Origin: Pseudescherichia vulneris NBRC 102420
Lineage (GTDB): Bacteria; Pseudomonadota; Gammaproteobacteria; Enterobacterales; Enterobacteriaceae
Direction of reading: 5' to 3'
Assembly: GCF_000759795.1 (NCBI RefSeq)
Contig: NZ_BBMZ01000014.1
Location: forward strand, 111,441-175,440
Length of the DNA: 64,000 nucleotides
The notes beneath the pieces are model-generated. The model was given only the letters and a program-made list of their open reading frames with translations. It did no database searches and was not told the origin of the DNA. Position 1 is the stretch's first letter; each line of letters opens with the position of its first letter. This document shows positions 54,801 through 63,990 of the stretch, piece by piece. Both the position numbers and the translations under genes were made by a program.

Positions 54801-55820
54801 CGCCCGGCTGTAGCGCGGATGCAGCGCCGACAGCTTGATGGAGATGCCCGGACCTTCATAGATGCCGCGGCCGTTGGAGGCTTTGCCAATGGCGTGGATT
54901 GCCTGCTGATAGGAGACCATGTAGGCCTGCGCATCCGTAGCGGTCAGCGCCGCCTCGCCCAGCATATCGTAGGAGTAGCGGAACCCTTTCTCCTCCAGCT
55001 TGCGGGCATTCGCCAGCGCTTCGGCAATGGTTTCACCGGTAACAAACTGTTCGCCCATCAGACGCATCGCCATGTCGACGCCTTTGCGGATCAGCGGCTC
55101 GCCGCTCTTGCCGATGATGCGGTTCAGCGAGCGCGAGAGGCTGGCTTCATTATGGGTAGAGACCAGGCGGCCGGTAAACAGCAGGCCCCAAGTCGCGGCG
55201 TTAACAAACAGTGAGGGGCTACGTCCGATGTGCGACTGCCAGTTGCCGTTGCTGATTTTGTCACGGATCAGCGCGTCACGGGTGGCCTTGTCCGGAATAC
55301 GCAGCAGCGCTTCGGCCAGGCACATCAGGGCCACACCCTCCTGGGAGGAGAGGGAGAACTCCTGTAGCAGGCTCTGCACCATCCCTGCACGGCCGGTGGC
55401 GGTTTTCTGGTTACGCAGCTTTTCTGCCAGGCGGTAGGCCAGCTTTTGCGCCCGCTCGCCAACCGGCTCCGGCAGGCGCGCCTGCTCCAGCAGCATCGGC
55501 ACGGCGTCGGTTTCCGCACGTCGCCAGGCGGCGGTGATGGCCGCACGGCTCACCGACTGAGGCAGGATCTGCTCGGCAAATTCCAGGAAGGGCTGATGCG
55601 GCTCGTCTTTCGGTACGCTGGCGTCGGCGTGCTCGCTCTCTGTACCGTTGGTCTGGCCCGGTAGCTCCGGCAGCGCGTCACCGCTCTCTACGCGCTCAAG
55701 ATAGTTAAAGATGGCCTGCTTAATCAGCCAGTGCGGCGTGCGATCGATCTGCGTCGCGGCCTGTTTAATACGTTCCCGCGTGGCGTCATCAAGCTTAACC
55801 CCCATCGTGGTGCTACCCAT
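51858..55820 (-). CDS. putA: Trifunctional proline utilisation protein PutA
   Basis: 1320 residues, the same length as E. coli PutA and collinear with it. An N-terminal ribbon-helix-helix DNA-binding domain (residues ~1-47, TTMGVKLDDATRERIKQAATQIDRTPHWL) represses the put genes. A flavin proline dehydrogenase barrel (~260-610) includes EGPGISIKLSALHPRY and LVKGAYWDSEIKRAQ. A P5C dehydrogenase domain follows, with GPVVCISPWNFPLAIFTGQ, ETGGMNAMIVDSSAL and catalytic Cys in SAGQRCSALR. It oxidises proline to glutamate at the inner membrane when reduced, and binds DNA when oxidised. Confidence 0.97.
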   Translation of the reverse strand: MGSTTMGVKLDDATRERIKQAATQIDRTPHWLIKQAIFNYLERVESGDALPELPGQTNGTESEHADASVPKDEPHQPFLEFAEQILPQSVSRAAITAAWRRAETDAVPMLLEQARLPEPVGERAQKLAYRLAEKLRNQKTATGRAGMVQSLLQEFSLSSQEGVALMCLAEALLRIPDKATRDALIRDKISNGNWQSHIGRSPSLFVNAATWGLLFTGRLVSTHNEASLSRSLNRIIGKSGEPLIRKGVDMAMRLMGEQFVTGETIAEALANARKLEEKGFRYSYDMLGEAALTATDAQAYMVSYQQAIHAIGKASNGRGIYEGPGISIKLSALHPRYSRAQYERVMSELYPRLKSLTLLARQYDIGINIDAEEADRLEISLDLLEKLCFDPDLAGWNGIGFVIQAYMKRCPFVIDYLTDLASRSRRRLMIRLVKGAYWDSEIKRAQVEGLEGYPVYTRKVYTDVSYIACAKKLLSVPNLIYPQFATHNAHTLAAIYQLAGENYYPGQYEFQCLHGMGEPLYEQVVGNIADGKLNRPCRIYAPVGTHETLLAYLVRRLLENGANTSFVNRIADTTLPLDELVADPVSAVEKLAAQEGQIGLPHPKIPLPVDLYGEGRVNAAGLDLANEHRLASLSSALLNSALHTWQAGPLLEQPVEDGEMVAVINPAEPKDIVGYAREATSAEVEQALESAVNTGPIWFATPPQERAAILERAAMLMEDQTQQLIGILVREAGKTFSNAISEVREAVDFLRYYAGQVRDDFDNETHRPLGPVVCISPWNFPLAIFTGQVAAALAAGNSVLAKPAEQTPLIAAQSVALLREAGVPAGVVQLLPGRGETVGAQLTADNRVRGVMFTGSTEVATLLQRSIAPRLDAQGRPTPLIAETGGMNAMIVDSSALTEQVVVDVMASAFDSAGQRCSALRLLCLQEDIADHTLKMLRGAMAESRMGNPGRLSTDIGPVIDAEAKNAIERHIQAMRAKGRPVFQAVRENSEDAKEWQTGTFVAPTLIELDSIDELKKEVFGPVLHVMRFSRSQLDETIRQINASGYGLTLGVHTRIDETIAQVTGNAYVGNLYVNRNMVGAVVGVQPFGGEGLSGTGPKAGGPLYLYRLLASRPQNALGVTLARHDAVRPVDARLRSVLAQPLEALSAWATSRPELVELCQQFGEQAQSGTQRLLPGPTGERNTWTLLPRDSVLCMADNEQDALVQLAAVLAVGSKVLWPEDGLHRDLAKQLPPAVAERIAFAKPDTLLAQAFDAVIYHGDSDQLRAICEQVAARDGAIVSVQGFARGETAIVLERLYLERSLSVNTAAAGGNASLMTIG

Positions 55821-56239
55821 GCATCTACTCCTCGTTATTATCGTCACTCTACTCGTTAGCGAGGAATATCTACCATGTTGCAACTTTGTGCAACCATGTT
55901 AATTGTGACGCGGTCAACAAGCTGAAAAATGAATGGATTGTTAAAGGCGATCCCGCTCTCAGAATTAGCGCTAGCACTCTTAAAACCCAGGAACCATGCG
56001 GTGCTTAACACTTTTGCACGGTGTTACCTTGCAAAGCGTGAGCGAGTGCAACCTATTAGAAAATGGTATCGTAACTGGGATGTAATTCATGTGAATGCCA
56101 TGTTAAATCGATTGTGGTTAGAAATCGCTTCCGGCAGGATACGGTCGCCCAATACAACAACGATACCTTTTCCCCGTTCCGGAAAAGGTCAAGGCAGCAG
56201 ATATGACGTTTGCTGACGAAGAGATCTGGAGACTTTTGA
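55821..56239. promoter_or_regulatory. put control region between putA and putP
   Basis: 419 bases between the divergent genes. GTTGCA (55877-55882) and TGCAAC (55889-55894, 56047-56052) plus TTGCAC and CTTGCAA near 56014 and 56029 resemble the GTTGCA-type PutA operators of enterobacteria. PutA represses both genes from such sites when proline is absent. Exact promoter positions are not resolved. An ORF on the plus strand here (55929-56216) looks fortuitous. Confidence 0.7.
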
Positions 56240-57745
56240 ATGGCAATGAGCACCCCGATGCTGGTGACGTTTCTTATTTACATCTTTGGCATGATTTTGA
56301 TTGGCTTTGTCGCCTGGCGATCGACAAAAAACTTTGACGACTACATTCTCGGCGGGCGTAGCCTGGGGCCAATGGTAACCGCACTCTCTGCGGGTGCGTC
56401 CGATATGAGCGGCTGGCTGCTGATGGGCCTGCCTGGGGCAATTTTTATCTCGGGTATCTCTGAAAGCTGGATCGCTATTGGCCTGACGCTGGGGGCATGG
56501 ATTAACTGGAAGCTGGTGGCGGGCCGCCTGCGCGTGCACACCGAGGTGAATAACAACGCCCTGACGCTGCCGGACTACTTCACCGGCCGCTTTGAAGATC
56601 GTAGCCGCGTGCTGCGCATCATCTCTGCGCTGGTTATTCTGCTCTTCTTCACCATCTACTGTGCCTCCGGCATCGTAGCAGGGGCGCGTCTGTTTGAGAG
56701 CACCTTCGGCATGAGCTACGAAACGGCGCTGTGGGCCGGTGCGGCAGCCACCATCCTCTATACCTTCGTGGGCGGCTTCCTGGCTGTAAGCTGGACCGAC
56801 ACCGTGCAGGCCAGCCTGATGATCTTTGCCCTGATCCTCACTCCGGTGATGGTGATGGTCTCCGTAGGCGGTTTCGACGACTCGCTGATGGTGATCAAGC
56901 AGAAGAGCATTGAAAACGTCGACATGCTCAAAGGGCTGAACTTTGTGGCTATCGTCTCGCTGCTGGGCTGGGGCCTGGGCTACTTTGGTCAGCCGCATAT
57001 TCTGGCGCGCTTTATGGCGGCGGATTCCCACCACACCATCGTTCACGCTCGCCGGATCAGCATGACCTGGATGATCCTCTGCCTGGCCGGTGCGGTAGCC
57101 GTAGGCTTCTTCGGTATCGCTTACTACAGCAACAACCCGGGGCAGGCTGGGGCGGTAAACCAGAACGCCGAGCGCGTGTTCATCGAACTGGCACAGGTGC
57201 TGTTTAACCCGTGGGTTGCCGGCGTGCTGCTCTCTGCCATTCTGGCAGCGGTGATGTCGACCCTGAGCTGCCAGCTGCTGGTCTGCTCAAGTGCGATTAC
57301 GGAAGATCTCTACAAAGCGTTTCTGCGTAAACACGCAAGCCAGACCGAACTGGTGTGGGTCGGACGTGTCATGGTGCTGGTGGTCGCGCTGGTGGCTATC
57401 GCCCTGGCGGCTAACCCGGAAAACCGCGTGCTGGGTCTGGTGAGCTATGCCTGGGCTGGTTTTGGTGCCGCCTTTGGTCCAGTGGTGCTCTTCTCGGTAC
57501 TGTGGTCACGCATGACCCGTAACGGCGCGCTGGCGGGGATGATCATCGGTGCGGTCACCGTCATCGTCTGGAAGCATTTCGAACTGCTGGGCCTGTACGA
57601 GATCATTCCAGGCTTTATCTTCGGCAGCATCGGTATTGTGCTCTTCAGCCTGCTGGACAAAGCGCCGTCGGCAAGCATGCAGGCGCGCTTTGCCGAGGCG
57701 GATGCGCACTACCACACCAAGCCGGAACCCCGCGTAGCAAACTAA
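56240..57745 (+). CDS. putP: Sodium/proline symporter PutP
   Basis: 501 residues, 13 predicted helices, nearly identical to E. coli PutP (MAMSTPMLVTFLIYIFGMILIGFVAWRST, DDYILGGRSLGPMVTALSAGASDMSGWLL, WTDTVQASLMIFALI). It imports proline with Na+ across the inner membrane and supplies PutA. The SSS-family Asp55 region (GASDMSGW) is intact. GGAG lies upstream of the ATG. Divergent from putA and probably PutA-repressed. Confidence 0.97.
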   Translation: MAMSTPMLVTFLIYIFGMILIGFVAWRSTKNFDDYILGGRSLGPMVTALSAGASDMSGWLLMGLPGAIFISGISESWIAIGLTLGAWINWKLVAGRLRVHTEVNNNALTLPDYFTGRFEDRSRVLRIISALVILLFFTIYCASGIVAGARLFESTFGMSYETALWAGAAATILYTFVGGFLAVSWTDTVQASLMIFALILTPVMVMVSVGGFDDSLMVIKQKSIENVDMLKGLNFVAIVSLLGWGLGYFGQPHILARFMAADSHHTIVHARRISMTWMILCLAGAVAVGFFGIAYYSNNPGQAGAVNQNAERVFIELAQVLFNPWVAGVLLSAILAAVMSTLSCQLLVCSSAITEDLYKAFLRKHASQTELVWVGRVMVLVVALVAIALAANPENRVLGLVSYAWAGFGAAFGPVVLFSVLWSRMTRNGALAGMIIGAVTVIVWKHFELLGLYEIIPGFIFGSIGIVLFSLLDKAPSASMQARFAEADAHYHTKPEPRVAN

Positions 57746-57755
57746 TCGTTATACA

Positions 57756-57784
57756 CGCACCGGAGCCGCTTTCCGGTGCGTTTT
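57756..57784 (+). terminator. Intrinsic terminator of putP
   Basis: CGCACCGGA/TCCGGTGCG nine-bp stem (57756-57780), then TTTT. Confidence 0.85.
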
Positions 57785-57899
57785 CTCACTTCTTAATTAC
57801 AATTCTGCAACCTTTAATTCACCTCCCAGTACGCGGCCTCGCCTGCGTAACATTCTGAGAAACTTCCGCGCAGAAATTACTTGTGTTTACGGCTGGCGT

Positions 57900-57918
57900 A
57901 ATGATAATCACTATCATT
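57900..57918 (+). promoter_or_regulatory. Fur box upstream of efeU
   Basis: AATGATAATCACTATCATT, a close match to the 19-bp Fur consensus and nearly palindromic, 57 bases before efeU. The operon should be repressed by Fe2+-Fur. Confidence 0.85.
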
Positions 57919-57974
57919 GAAATTTACTTTTCTTTGCATCATTTGACGCTGATTAACATTCAAAGGTTTACCGC

Positions 57975-58808
57975 ATGTTTGTGCCATTTCTCATTATGTT
58001 ACGCGAAGGACTCGAAGCGGCGCTGATCGTTAGCCTCATCGCCAGCTATTTGAAGCGTACCCAACGCGGCCGCTGGATAGGCGTGATGTGGATCGGCGTT
58101 TTTCTCGCCGCCGCACTCTGCCTTGCGCTGGGTATCATCATCAACGAAACCACCGGCGAGTTTCCTCAGAAAGAGCAGGAGCTATTTGAGGGTATCGTCG
58201 CGGTCATCGCCGTGGTGATCCTGACATGGATGGTTTTCTGGATGCGCAAAGTATCGCGCAACGTCAAGGTGCAGCTTGAGCAGGCCGTGGATAACGCCCT
58301 GAAGCAGGGCAATCATCATGGCTGGGCGCTGATTATGATGGTCTTCTTTGCCGTGGCGCGGGAAGGGCTGGAGTCGGTCTTCTTCCTGCTGGCCGCGTTT
58401 CAGCAGGATGTGGGGATCTGGCCCCCGGTGGGTGCACTCACCGGACTGGCAACGGCGGTGGTCATCGGCTTCCTGATTTATTGGGGCGGTATTCGCCTTA
58501 ACATGGCCGCGTTTTTCAAATGGACCAGCCTGTTTATCCTACTGGTGGCCGCCGGGCTGGCTGCGGGGGCGATCCGTGCCTTCCACGAAGCGGGCCTGTG
58601 GAACCATTTCCAGCAGGTAGCCTTCGATCTCAGCAATACCCTCAGCACCCACACGCTGTTTGGCACCCTGCTGGAAGGCATCTTTGGCTATCAGGAAGCA
58701 CCTAGCGTCAGTGAGGTGGTGGTCTGGTTTGCCTATCTTATTCCGGCGCTGGTGCTGTTTATACTGCCGCCGCGCCCAGGGGCGCAGATGTCGCCTGGAG
58801 CCTCCTGA
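57975..58808 (+). CDS. efeU: Ferrous iron permease EfeU (intact)
   Basis: 277 residues with seven predicted helices, a homologue of the Ftr1 iron permease. Both REGLE iron-binding motifs are present: Arg10-Glu14 and Arg129-Glu133. It imports Fe2+ in concert with EfeO and EfeB, mostly at acid pH. E. coli K-12 carries a frameshift in this gene; here the frame is complete and should be functional. First gene of efeUOB behind a Fur box. Confidence 0.95.
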   Translation: MFVPFLIMLREGLEAALIVSLIASYLKRTQRGRWIGVMWIGVFLAAALCLALGIIINETTGEFPQKEQELFEGIVAVIAVVILTWMVFWMRKVSRNVKVQLEQAVDNALKQGNHHGWALIMMVFFAVAREGLESVFFLLAAFQQDVGIWPPVGALTGLATAVVIGFLIYWGGIRLNMAAFFKWTSLFILLVAAGLAAGAIRAFHEAGLWNHFQQVAFDLSNTLSTHTLFGTLLEGIFGYQEAPSVSEVVVWFAYLIPALVLFILPPRPGAQMSPGAS

Positions 58809-58862
58809 TGTTTACTCAGCGTGACAGCAATAGTTACAACATACTTTTAAAAGGGAAAGGTC

Positions 58863-59990
58863 ATGGCAACGCATTTTCGTCGTAGTGCTTTACAGGTTGG
58901 TATTGCCGCGCTGCTCGCCTGCGCGTTTAACGCCCAGGCGGCGGATGTTCCTCAGGTGAAGGTTACGGTAACGGATAAACAGTGTGAACCGATGAACCTC
59001 ACGGTTAATGCCGGGAAGACGCAGTTCATTATCCTCAACCACAGCCAGAAAGCGCTGGAGTGGGAGATCCTGAAGGGCGTAATGGTGGTTGAGGAGCGGG
59101 AGAACATCGCGCCAGGCTTTAGTCAGAAGCTGACCGCTAACCTGCAGCCGGGCGAATACGAGATGACCTGCGGCCTGCTGACCAATCCCAAGGGCAAGCT
59201 GATTGTCAAAGGTGCCTCTACGGCAGACGCGGCTAAAGGTGACGCATTGCTGAGCCTGGGCGGCGCTATCACCGCGTATAAAGCTTACGTGACCCAAGAG
59301 ATGAACGGTCTGGTGGCTAAGACCAAGGCCTTTACCGATGCGGTGAAGGCGGGCGATATCGAGAAAGCGAAAGCGCTTTATGCCCCGACGCGTCAGCACT
59401 ACGAGCGTATCGAGCCTATCGCTGAGCTCTTCTCTGACCTCGACGGCAGCATTGATGCCCGTGAAGATGACTACGAACAGAAAGCCGCCGATCCGAAATT
59501 CACCGGTTTCCACCGCCTCGAAAAAGCGCTGTTTGGTGATAACTCCACTAAAGGCATGGAGCAGTATGCGGACCAGCTCAACAGCGACGTGCTGGAGCTG
59601 CAAAAACGCATCAGCGAGCTGGCCTTCCCGCCGTCAAAAGTGGTGGGTGGTGCGGCAGGGCTGATTGAAGAGGTGGCGGCCAGCAAAATCAGCGGTGAAG
59701 AGGATCGCTATAGCCACACCGATCTGTGGGACTTCCAGGCTAACGTCGACGGCGCGCAGAAAATTGTCGACCTGCTGCGTCCGCAGCTGCAGAAAAACAA
59801 CGCTGACCTGCTGACGAAGGTGGACGCCAACTTCAAGAAAGTCGATGCCATTCTCGCGAAATACCGCACCAAAGATGGCTTCGAAACCTATGACAAACTG
59901 ACCGACGCCGATCGCACGGCGCTGAAAGGACCGATTACTACCCTGGCGGAAGATCTGGCCCAGCTGCGCGGCGTACTGGGACTGGATTAA
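58863..59990 (+). CDS. efeO: EfeO periplasmic iron-binding protein
   Basis: 375 residues. The signal peptide ends NAQAADVP. An N-terminal cupredoxin-like domain (about 30-117, with Cys41 and Cys103) is followed by an imelysin/M75-type domain containing the HxxE motif at 217-220 (HRLE). It is thought to collect iron in the periplasm and hand it to EfeU. Full-length relative to E. coli EfeO. Middle gene of the operon. Confidence 0.95.
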   Translation: MATHFRRSALQVGIAALLACAFNAQAADVPQVKVTVTDKQCEPMNLTVNAGKTQFIILNHSQKALEWEILKGVMVVEERENIAPGFSQKLTANLQPGEYEMTCGLLTNPKGKLIVKGASTADAAKGDALLSLGGAITAYKAYVTQEMNGLVAKTKAFTDAVKAGDIEKAKALYAPTRQHYERIEPIAELFSDLDGSIDAREDDYEQKAADPKFTGFHRLEKALFGDNSTKGMEQYADQLNSDVLELQKRISELAFPPSKVVGGAAGLIEEVAASKISGEEDRYSHTDLWDFQANVDGAQKIVDLLRPQLQKNNADLLTKVDANFKKVDAILAKYRTKDGFETYDKLTDADRTALKGPITTLAEDLAQLRGVLGLD

Positions 59991-59992
59991 GC

Positions 59993-61276
59993 ATGACAGA
60001 GCATGATGTTGACGGCGTAAGCGAGCCTTCACGCCGTCGTTTACTGAAGAGTATGGGCGCGCTGGGCGGCGCGCTGGCGCTGGCGGGCGGCTGTCCGGTT
60101 GCCCACGCGGCTAAACCGACAAGCGCTCCCGGCACCCTGTCGCCGGATGCGCGGATGGAGACCCAGCCGTTCTATGGCGAGCATCAGGCAGGGATCCTGA
60201 CGCCGCAGCAGGCCTCAATGATGCTGGTGGCGTTTGACGTGCTGGCCAGCGACAAGCCCGAGCTGGAACGGCTGTTTCGTCTCCTGACCCAGCGGATCGC
60301 GTTTTTAACCACCGGCGGTCCCGCGCCGGAAACGTCTAATCCACGTCTACCGCCGATGGACTCCGGTATTCTTGGTGGCTTTATTGCGCCAGATAACCTG
60401 ACCATCACCGTGTCGGTAGGGGCATCGCTGTTCGATGACCGCTTTGGCTTAGGCCCGCAGCGCCCTGCCAAACTGGAGAAGATGACGCGTTTCCCCAACG
60501 ATTCGCTAGACGCCGCCCTGTGCCATGGCGATCTGCTGTTGCAGATCTGCGCTAACACCGGGGATACGGTGATCCACGCTCTGCGCGATATCATTAAGTA
60601 CACGCCGGATCTGCTCAGCATCCGCTGGAAGCGGGAAGGATTTATCTCCGATCACGCGGCGCGCAGTAAAGGCAAAGAGACACCGATCAACCTGCTGGGC
60701 TTTAAAGACGGTACCGGCAACCCGGACAGTGCGAACAGTACTCTGATGAAGAGCGTGGTGTGGGTCACGCCCGACCAGCAGGAGCCCGCCTGGACGGTGG
60801 GCGGCAGCTATCAGGCGGTACGCATCATCCAGTTTCACGTTGAGTTTTGGGATCGCACGCCGCTCAAGGAGCAGCAGACGATTTTCGGCCGGGACAAACA
60901 GAGCGGGGCACCGCTGGGCATGAAACATGAGCATGACGTGCCGGACTACGCTGGCGATCCGGACGGCGACGTTATTGCCCTCGACAGCCATATACGCCTT
61001 GCCAACCCACGCACGCCGGAGACCGAAGCGAACCTAATGATGCGTCGGGGCTATAGCTACTCGCTGGGGGTCACCAACGCTGGCCAGCTGGATATGGGCT
61101 TGCTGTTTGTCTGCTTCCAGCACGATCTGGAGAAGGGATTCCTGACGGTGCAGAAGCGGCTCAACGGCGAAGCGCTGGAGGAGTACATCAAGCCCATTGG
61201 CGGGGGATACTTCTTTGCGCTGCCGGGCGTGAAGGCGACGCAGCACTATCTTGCTCAGCCTCTGCTTGAGGCATAA
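59993..61276 (+). CDS. efeB: EfeB DyP-type haem peroxidase
   Basis: 427 residues. A twin-arginine signal (SRRRLLK at 13-19, then a hydrophobic stretch ending AHAA) exports the folded haem protein. The DyP GxxDG motif is GFKDG at 236-240. EfeB is a periplasmic DyP peroxidase thought to oxidise Fe2+ or deferrochelate haem for EfeUO. Two bases after efeO, so co-transcribed. Confidence 0.95.
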   Translation: MTEHDVDGVSEPSRRRLLKSMGALGGALALAGGCPVAHAAKPTSAPGTLSPDARMETQPFYGEHQAGILTPQQASMMLVAFDVLASDKPELERLFRLLTQRIAFLTTGGPAPETSNPRLPPMDSGILGGFIAPDNLTITVSVGASLFDDRFGLGPQRPAKLEKMTRFPNDSLDAALCHGDLLLQICANTGDTVIHALRDIIKYTPDLLSIRWKREGFISDHAARSKGKETPINLLGFKDGTGNPDSANSTLMKSVVWVTPDQQEPAWTVGGSYQAVRIIQFHVEFWDRTPLKEQQTIFGRDKQSGAPLGMKHEHDVPDYAGDPDGDVIALDSHIRLANPRTPETEANLMMRRGYSYSLGVTNAGQLDMGLLFVCFQHDLEKGFLTVQKRLNGEALEEYIKPIGGGYFFALPGVKATQHYLAQPLLEA

Positions 61277-61519
61277 CGCGCTGTCTCCTGCCCAGTGAGG
61301 CAGGAGACATCTTCCTCTCTCGACTCCCCACCATCATTTTTTTCTATGAGCGCGATCCTGTTATATATTTGTAATATTAATGTCAGAAACTGGCTCGGTA
61401 TGAGGATTCAGGCACGTTATATTTAGGTAAATATAATGTTGCTTTTATGAAAATTTTTGTTTTACTTATAACAACAGCGGTAGTTCCCGGCAGTGAACGA
61501 TTCACTATGGAGATCGCGA

Positions 61520-61774
61520 ATGGTAGCATCCGGCTCAGGACAAGCACGCAACTCAAACCGTCAGGCTCGGTGCGGCCAGCACGCCACCGACAGCGATCGC
61601 CTCACCGCCAGAATCTCCTCTTTCCTCATCACAACACCTGAATTTACCGACGTGGCAAATGACACAGTGGGTGGGTTTGCCGCGTCTTTTCATCAGCAAG
61701 TCATGGCTTACAAGGAAGCCAAACCTCAGACGTTCGTGCGCATAATCGTGCCGGCAGCGGCGCGTGTGATGTAA
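61520..61774 (+). CDS. Candidate 84-aa protein upstream of phoH
   Basis: Starts at ATG 61520 behind a well-spaced GGAG (61509-61512) and ends 23 bases before the phoH start. The sequence (QARNSNRQARCGQHATDSDRLTARISSFLITTPEFTDVANDTVGGFAASFHQQVMAYKEAKPQTFVRIIVPAAARVM) has a natural-looking helix-rich composition. I do not recognise it. Operon position with phoH is suggestive. The AT-rich 61277-61519 stretch contains promoter-like sequence but no clear Pho box. Confidence 0.4.
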   Translation: MVASGSGQARNSNRQARCGQHATDSDRLTARISSFLITTPEFTDVANDTVGGFAASFHQQVMAYKEAKPQTFVRIIVPAAARVM

Positions 61775-61797
61775 ACCTACAACTCAAGGTGCTATCC

Positions 61798-62586
61798 ATG
61801 GGAAGACAGAAAGCAGTGATCAAAGCTCGTCGTGAAGCTAAACGTGTGCTGAGACGAGATTCGCGCAGCCATAAACAGCGTGAAGAAGAGTCGGTCACCT
61901 CGCTTGTGCAGATGAGTGGCGTTGAATCAATTGGCATGGCGCGGGATAGCCGTGATAACTCGCCAATTGTCGCGCGTAATGAAGCTCAGGCGCACTACCT
62001 GAATGCAATTGAGAGTAAACAGCTCATTTTTGCTACAGGTGAAGCAGGATGCGGTAAAACTTGGATCAGCGCAGCGAAAGCGGCAGAAGCCCTGATCCAC
62101 AAGGATGTGGACAGAATTATCGTCACCCGTCCGGTCCTGCAAGCCGATGAAGATCTTGGCTTCTTACCCGGAGATATCTCGGAGAAGTTCGCTCCTTACT
62201 TCCGGCCCGTCTATGACGTGCTGGTCAAACGCCTTGGAGCGTCCTTTATGCAATACTGCCTGCGGCCAGAGATTGGTAAGGTAGAAATCGCGCCGTTCGC
62301 CTATATGCGCGGACGTACATTTGAAAACGCGGTCGTGATCCTTGACGAGGCTCAGAACGTGACCGCTGCGCAAATGAAGATGTTTTTGACACGCCTCGGG
62401 GAGAACGTGACCGTGATCGTTAACGGTGATATCACCCAGTGCGATTTGCCGTCGGGCGTCCAGTCCGGCCTGAGCGATGCGCTGGCACGTTTTGAGGAAG
62501 ATGAGATGATTGGCATCGTCCGCTTTACCAAAGATGACTGCGTGCGCTCGGCCCTCTGCCAGCGGACGCTGCAAGCATACTACTGA
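61798..62586 (+). CDS. phoH: PhoH family ATPase
   Basis: 262 residues. The RecA-like ATPase core has Walker A GEAGCGKT at 81-88 and Walker B VVILDEAQN, followed by a NGDITQCDLP segment. It is a close match to E. coli PhoH from the GRQKAVIKARREAKRVLRRDSRSH start onwards. PhoH is ATP-binding and Pho-inducible in E. coli; its RNA-related role is inferred from the YbeZ/PhoH2 family. The ATG at 61798 has AAGGTG seven bases upstream. Confidence 0.93.
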   Translation: MGRQKAVIKARREAKRVLRRDSRSHKQREEESVTSLVQMSGVESIGMARDSRDNSPIVARNEAQAHYLNAIESKQLIFATGEAGCGKTWISAAKAAEALIHKDVDRIIVTRPVLQADEDLGFLPGDISEKFAPYFRPVYDVLVKRLGASFMQYCLRPEIGKVEIAPFAYMRGRTFENAVVILDEAQNVTAAQMKMFLTRLGENVTVIVNGDITQCDLPSGVQSGLSDALARFEEDEMIGIVRFTKDDCVRSALCQRTLQAYY

Positions 62587-62614
62587 TGAACTCGCGTAGT
62601 TGAGAATGCGATCG

Positions 62615-62644
62615 CAAAGCCCGGGTAACCGGGCTTTGTTTTTT
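62615..62644 (+). terminator. Intrinsic terminator of phoH
   Basis: CAAAGCCCGG/CCGGGCTTTG ten-bp stem with a GTAA loop (62615-62638), then six Ts. Confidence 0.92.
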
Positions 62645-62761
62645 ATGTGGCGGAGTTCGACGGTAATAGCCGACCACCCGCTATGCGCCAATGCGCCATC
62701 AATCATGTGCATCACGCCCGTTACGAAGACCCGCCAGTCGTGCGACCATTCCCGCATAATG

Positions 62762-63425
62762 CTAATACGCTGTCGATAGCGCGCCTCCGCCATTATTTAC
62801 CCCAGCACACTGTTGCGCATATTTTCCCGGTGAAGTACCAACATAACGGGTAAACGCTACGCTGAAAGCACTGGCAGAGCCGTAGCCAATGCGCTCTGCT
62901 ACCGCTGCGATAGTGATACCGGTATGGCAAAGCATCTGTTTAGCCAGCGCCATTCGCCAGGCGAGAAGATAAGCCATCGGTGTTATGCCAATCATTTCTG
63001 TAAATCGTTCAAACAGCGTCGATCGCGATAGTGCGCAGCCGTTGGCCAGCGATTTGACTGTCCACCGCCTGGCGGGATCCTGATGTATCAGCCGAAGAGC
63101 TTGAGCGATACGAGGATCTTCCAGGCCGCGTACCAGCCCGGGTGTGATTAGGGCATTGCCAGACCGAATGGCCTCAATGAAAAGCAATTCCGTCACCCGC
63201 GCCAGCATGAACGCTTTTCCTGCCCGCTGCGCCTGCGTTTCATCTTTCAGCAACCCCATAAGCAGCGCCAAACGCTTTTCATCACGCACGCAAATAAACT
63301 CAGGCAGAAGCGAAACCAGTAACCCTGCATCGGAAGAGTCAGATACGCAGTGGCCTACCAGAGCCAGTATTTCAGGTGCAACGCGCGGATCGCCAACCCT
63401 GAAGTGCCTGTCTGCTACTTCAACC
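62762..63425 (-). pseudogene. AraC-family regulator, N-terminus deleted
   Basis: The recognisable AraC part is about 220 residues: the end of an N-terminal cupin-type effector domain (DRHFRVGDPRVAPEILALVGHC…), then two HTH motifs (WTVKSLANGCALSRSTLFERFTEMIGITPMAYLLAWRMALAKQML and ITIAAVAERIGYGSASAFSVAFTRYVGTSPGKYA). Upstream of about 63425, the frame reads into the SDR gene in antisense, so the promoter and roughly the first 80 residues are lost. A start inside foreign sequence (63541) is unlikely to restore it. Confidence 0.8.
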
Positions 63426-63990
63426 GGCAGCCATTGACGACGTCGGCGATATAGATGTTCTGGTAAACAATGCAGGCGTCGGGATGTTAAATGCGCTTGA
63501 GGGCGTTTCCCTGCAGGCAGTGAAGGAGGTTTTTGCAACAAATACGCTGGGAACTATCGCGATGACCCAGGCCGTACTTCCACAATTCAGACAGCGGCGT
63601 TCAGGCGTGATCGTAAATATCACCTCAGCCGTTACCCTAAAACCGCTGCCGCTACTGGCAGCGTATACCGCCAGCAAGGCGGCAGTGAATGCGTTCACTG
63701 AATCTCTGGCTATTGAGCTAAAGCCGTTTAATATCCGCGTGGGCCTCATTCTGCCAGGGCGTGCACCCGCGACCCGCTTTGGCGAAAATGCTCAACGTAT
63801 CATGGGGGACATTCCTGCAGAGTATGCCGAGCTAAGCCAGCAAATCTTTAATGAGATGCGGAATGATAGCGCCAGGGTTACTTATCCCATCGATGTAGCG
63901 AAAGCGGTCTGGCACGTTGTCAACGATCCTAATGCACCGATGCGTTTACCCGCTGGAGAGGATGCCCTTCACATGGCTGGCACGAATTGA
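63418..63990 (+). pseudogene. Short-chain dehydrogenase, N-terminus deleted
   Basis: An SDR whose first ~75 residues, including the TGxxxGxG cofactor loop, are missing. The visible frame begins in IDDVGDIDVLVNNAGVG and runs to a normal end (GEDALHMAGTN). It retains the NNAG motif, the catalytic serine (NITSAV) and YTASK. An internal ATG at 63484 could not rebuild a Rossmann domain. It abuts the equally truncated araC gene head to head. Confidence 0.8.

Noticed and set aside
55929..56216. 95-codon ORF in the put control region
   Set aside because: No ribosome site, covers PutA-operator-like sites, no family resemblance; probably fortuitous.
62164..62793. Long ORF antisense to phoH
   Set aside because: Overlaps the conserved PhoH ATPase motifs and terminator; composition is the complement of phoH.
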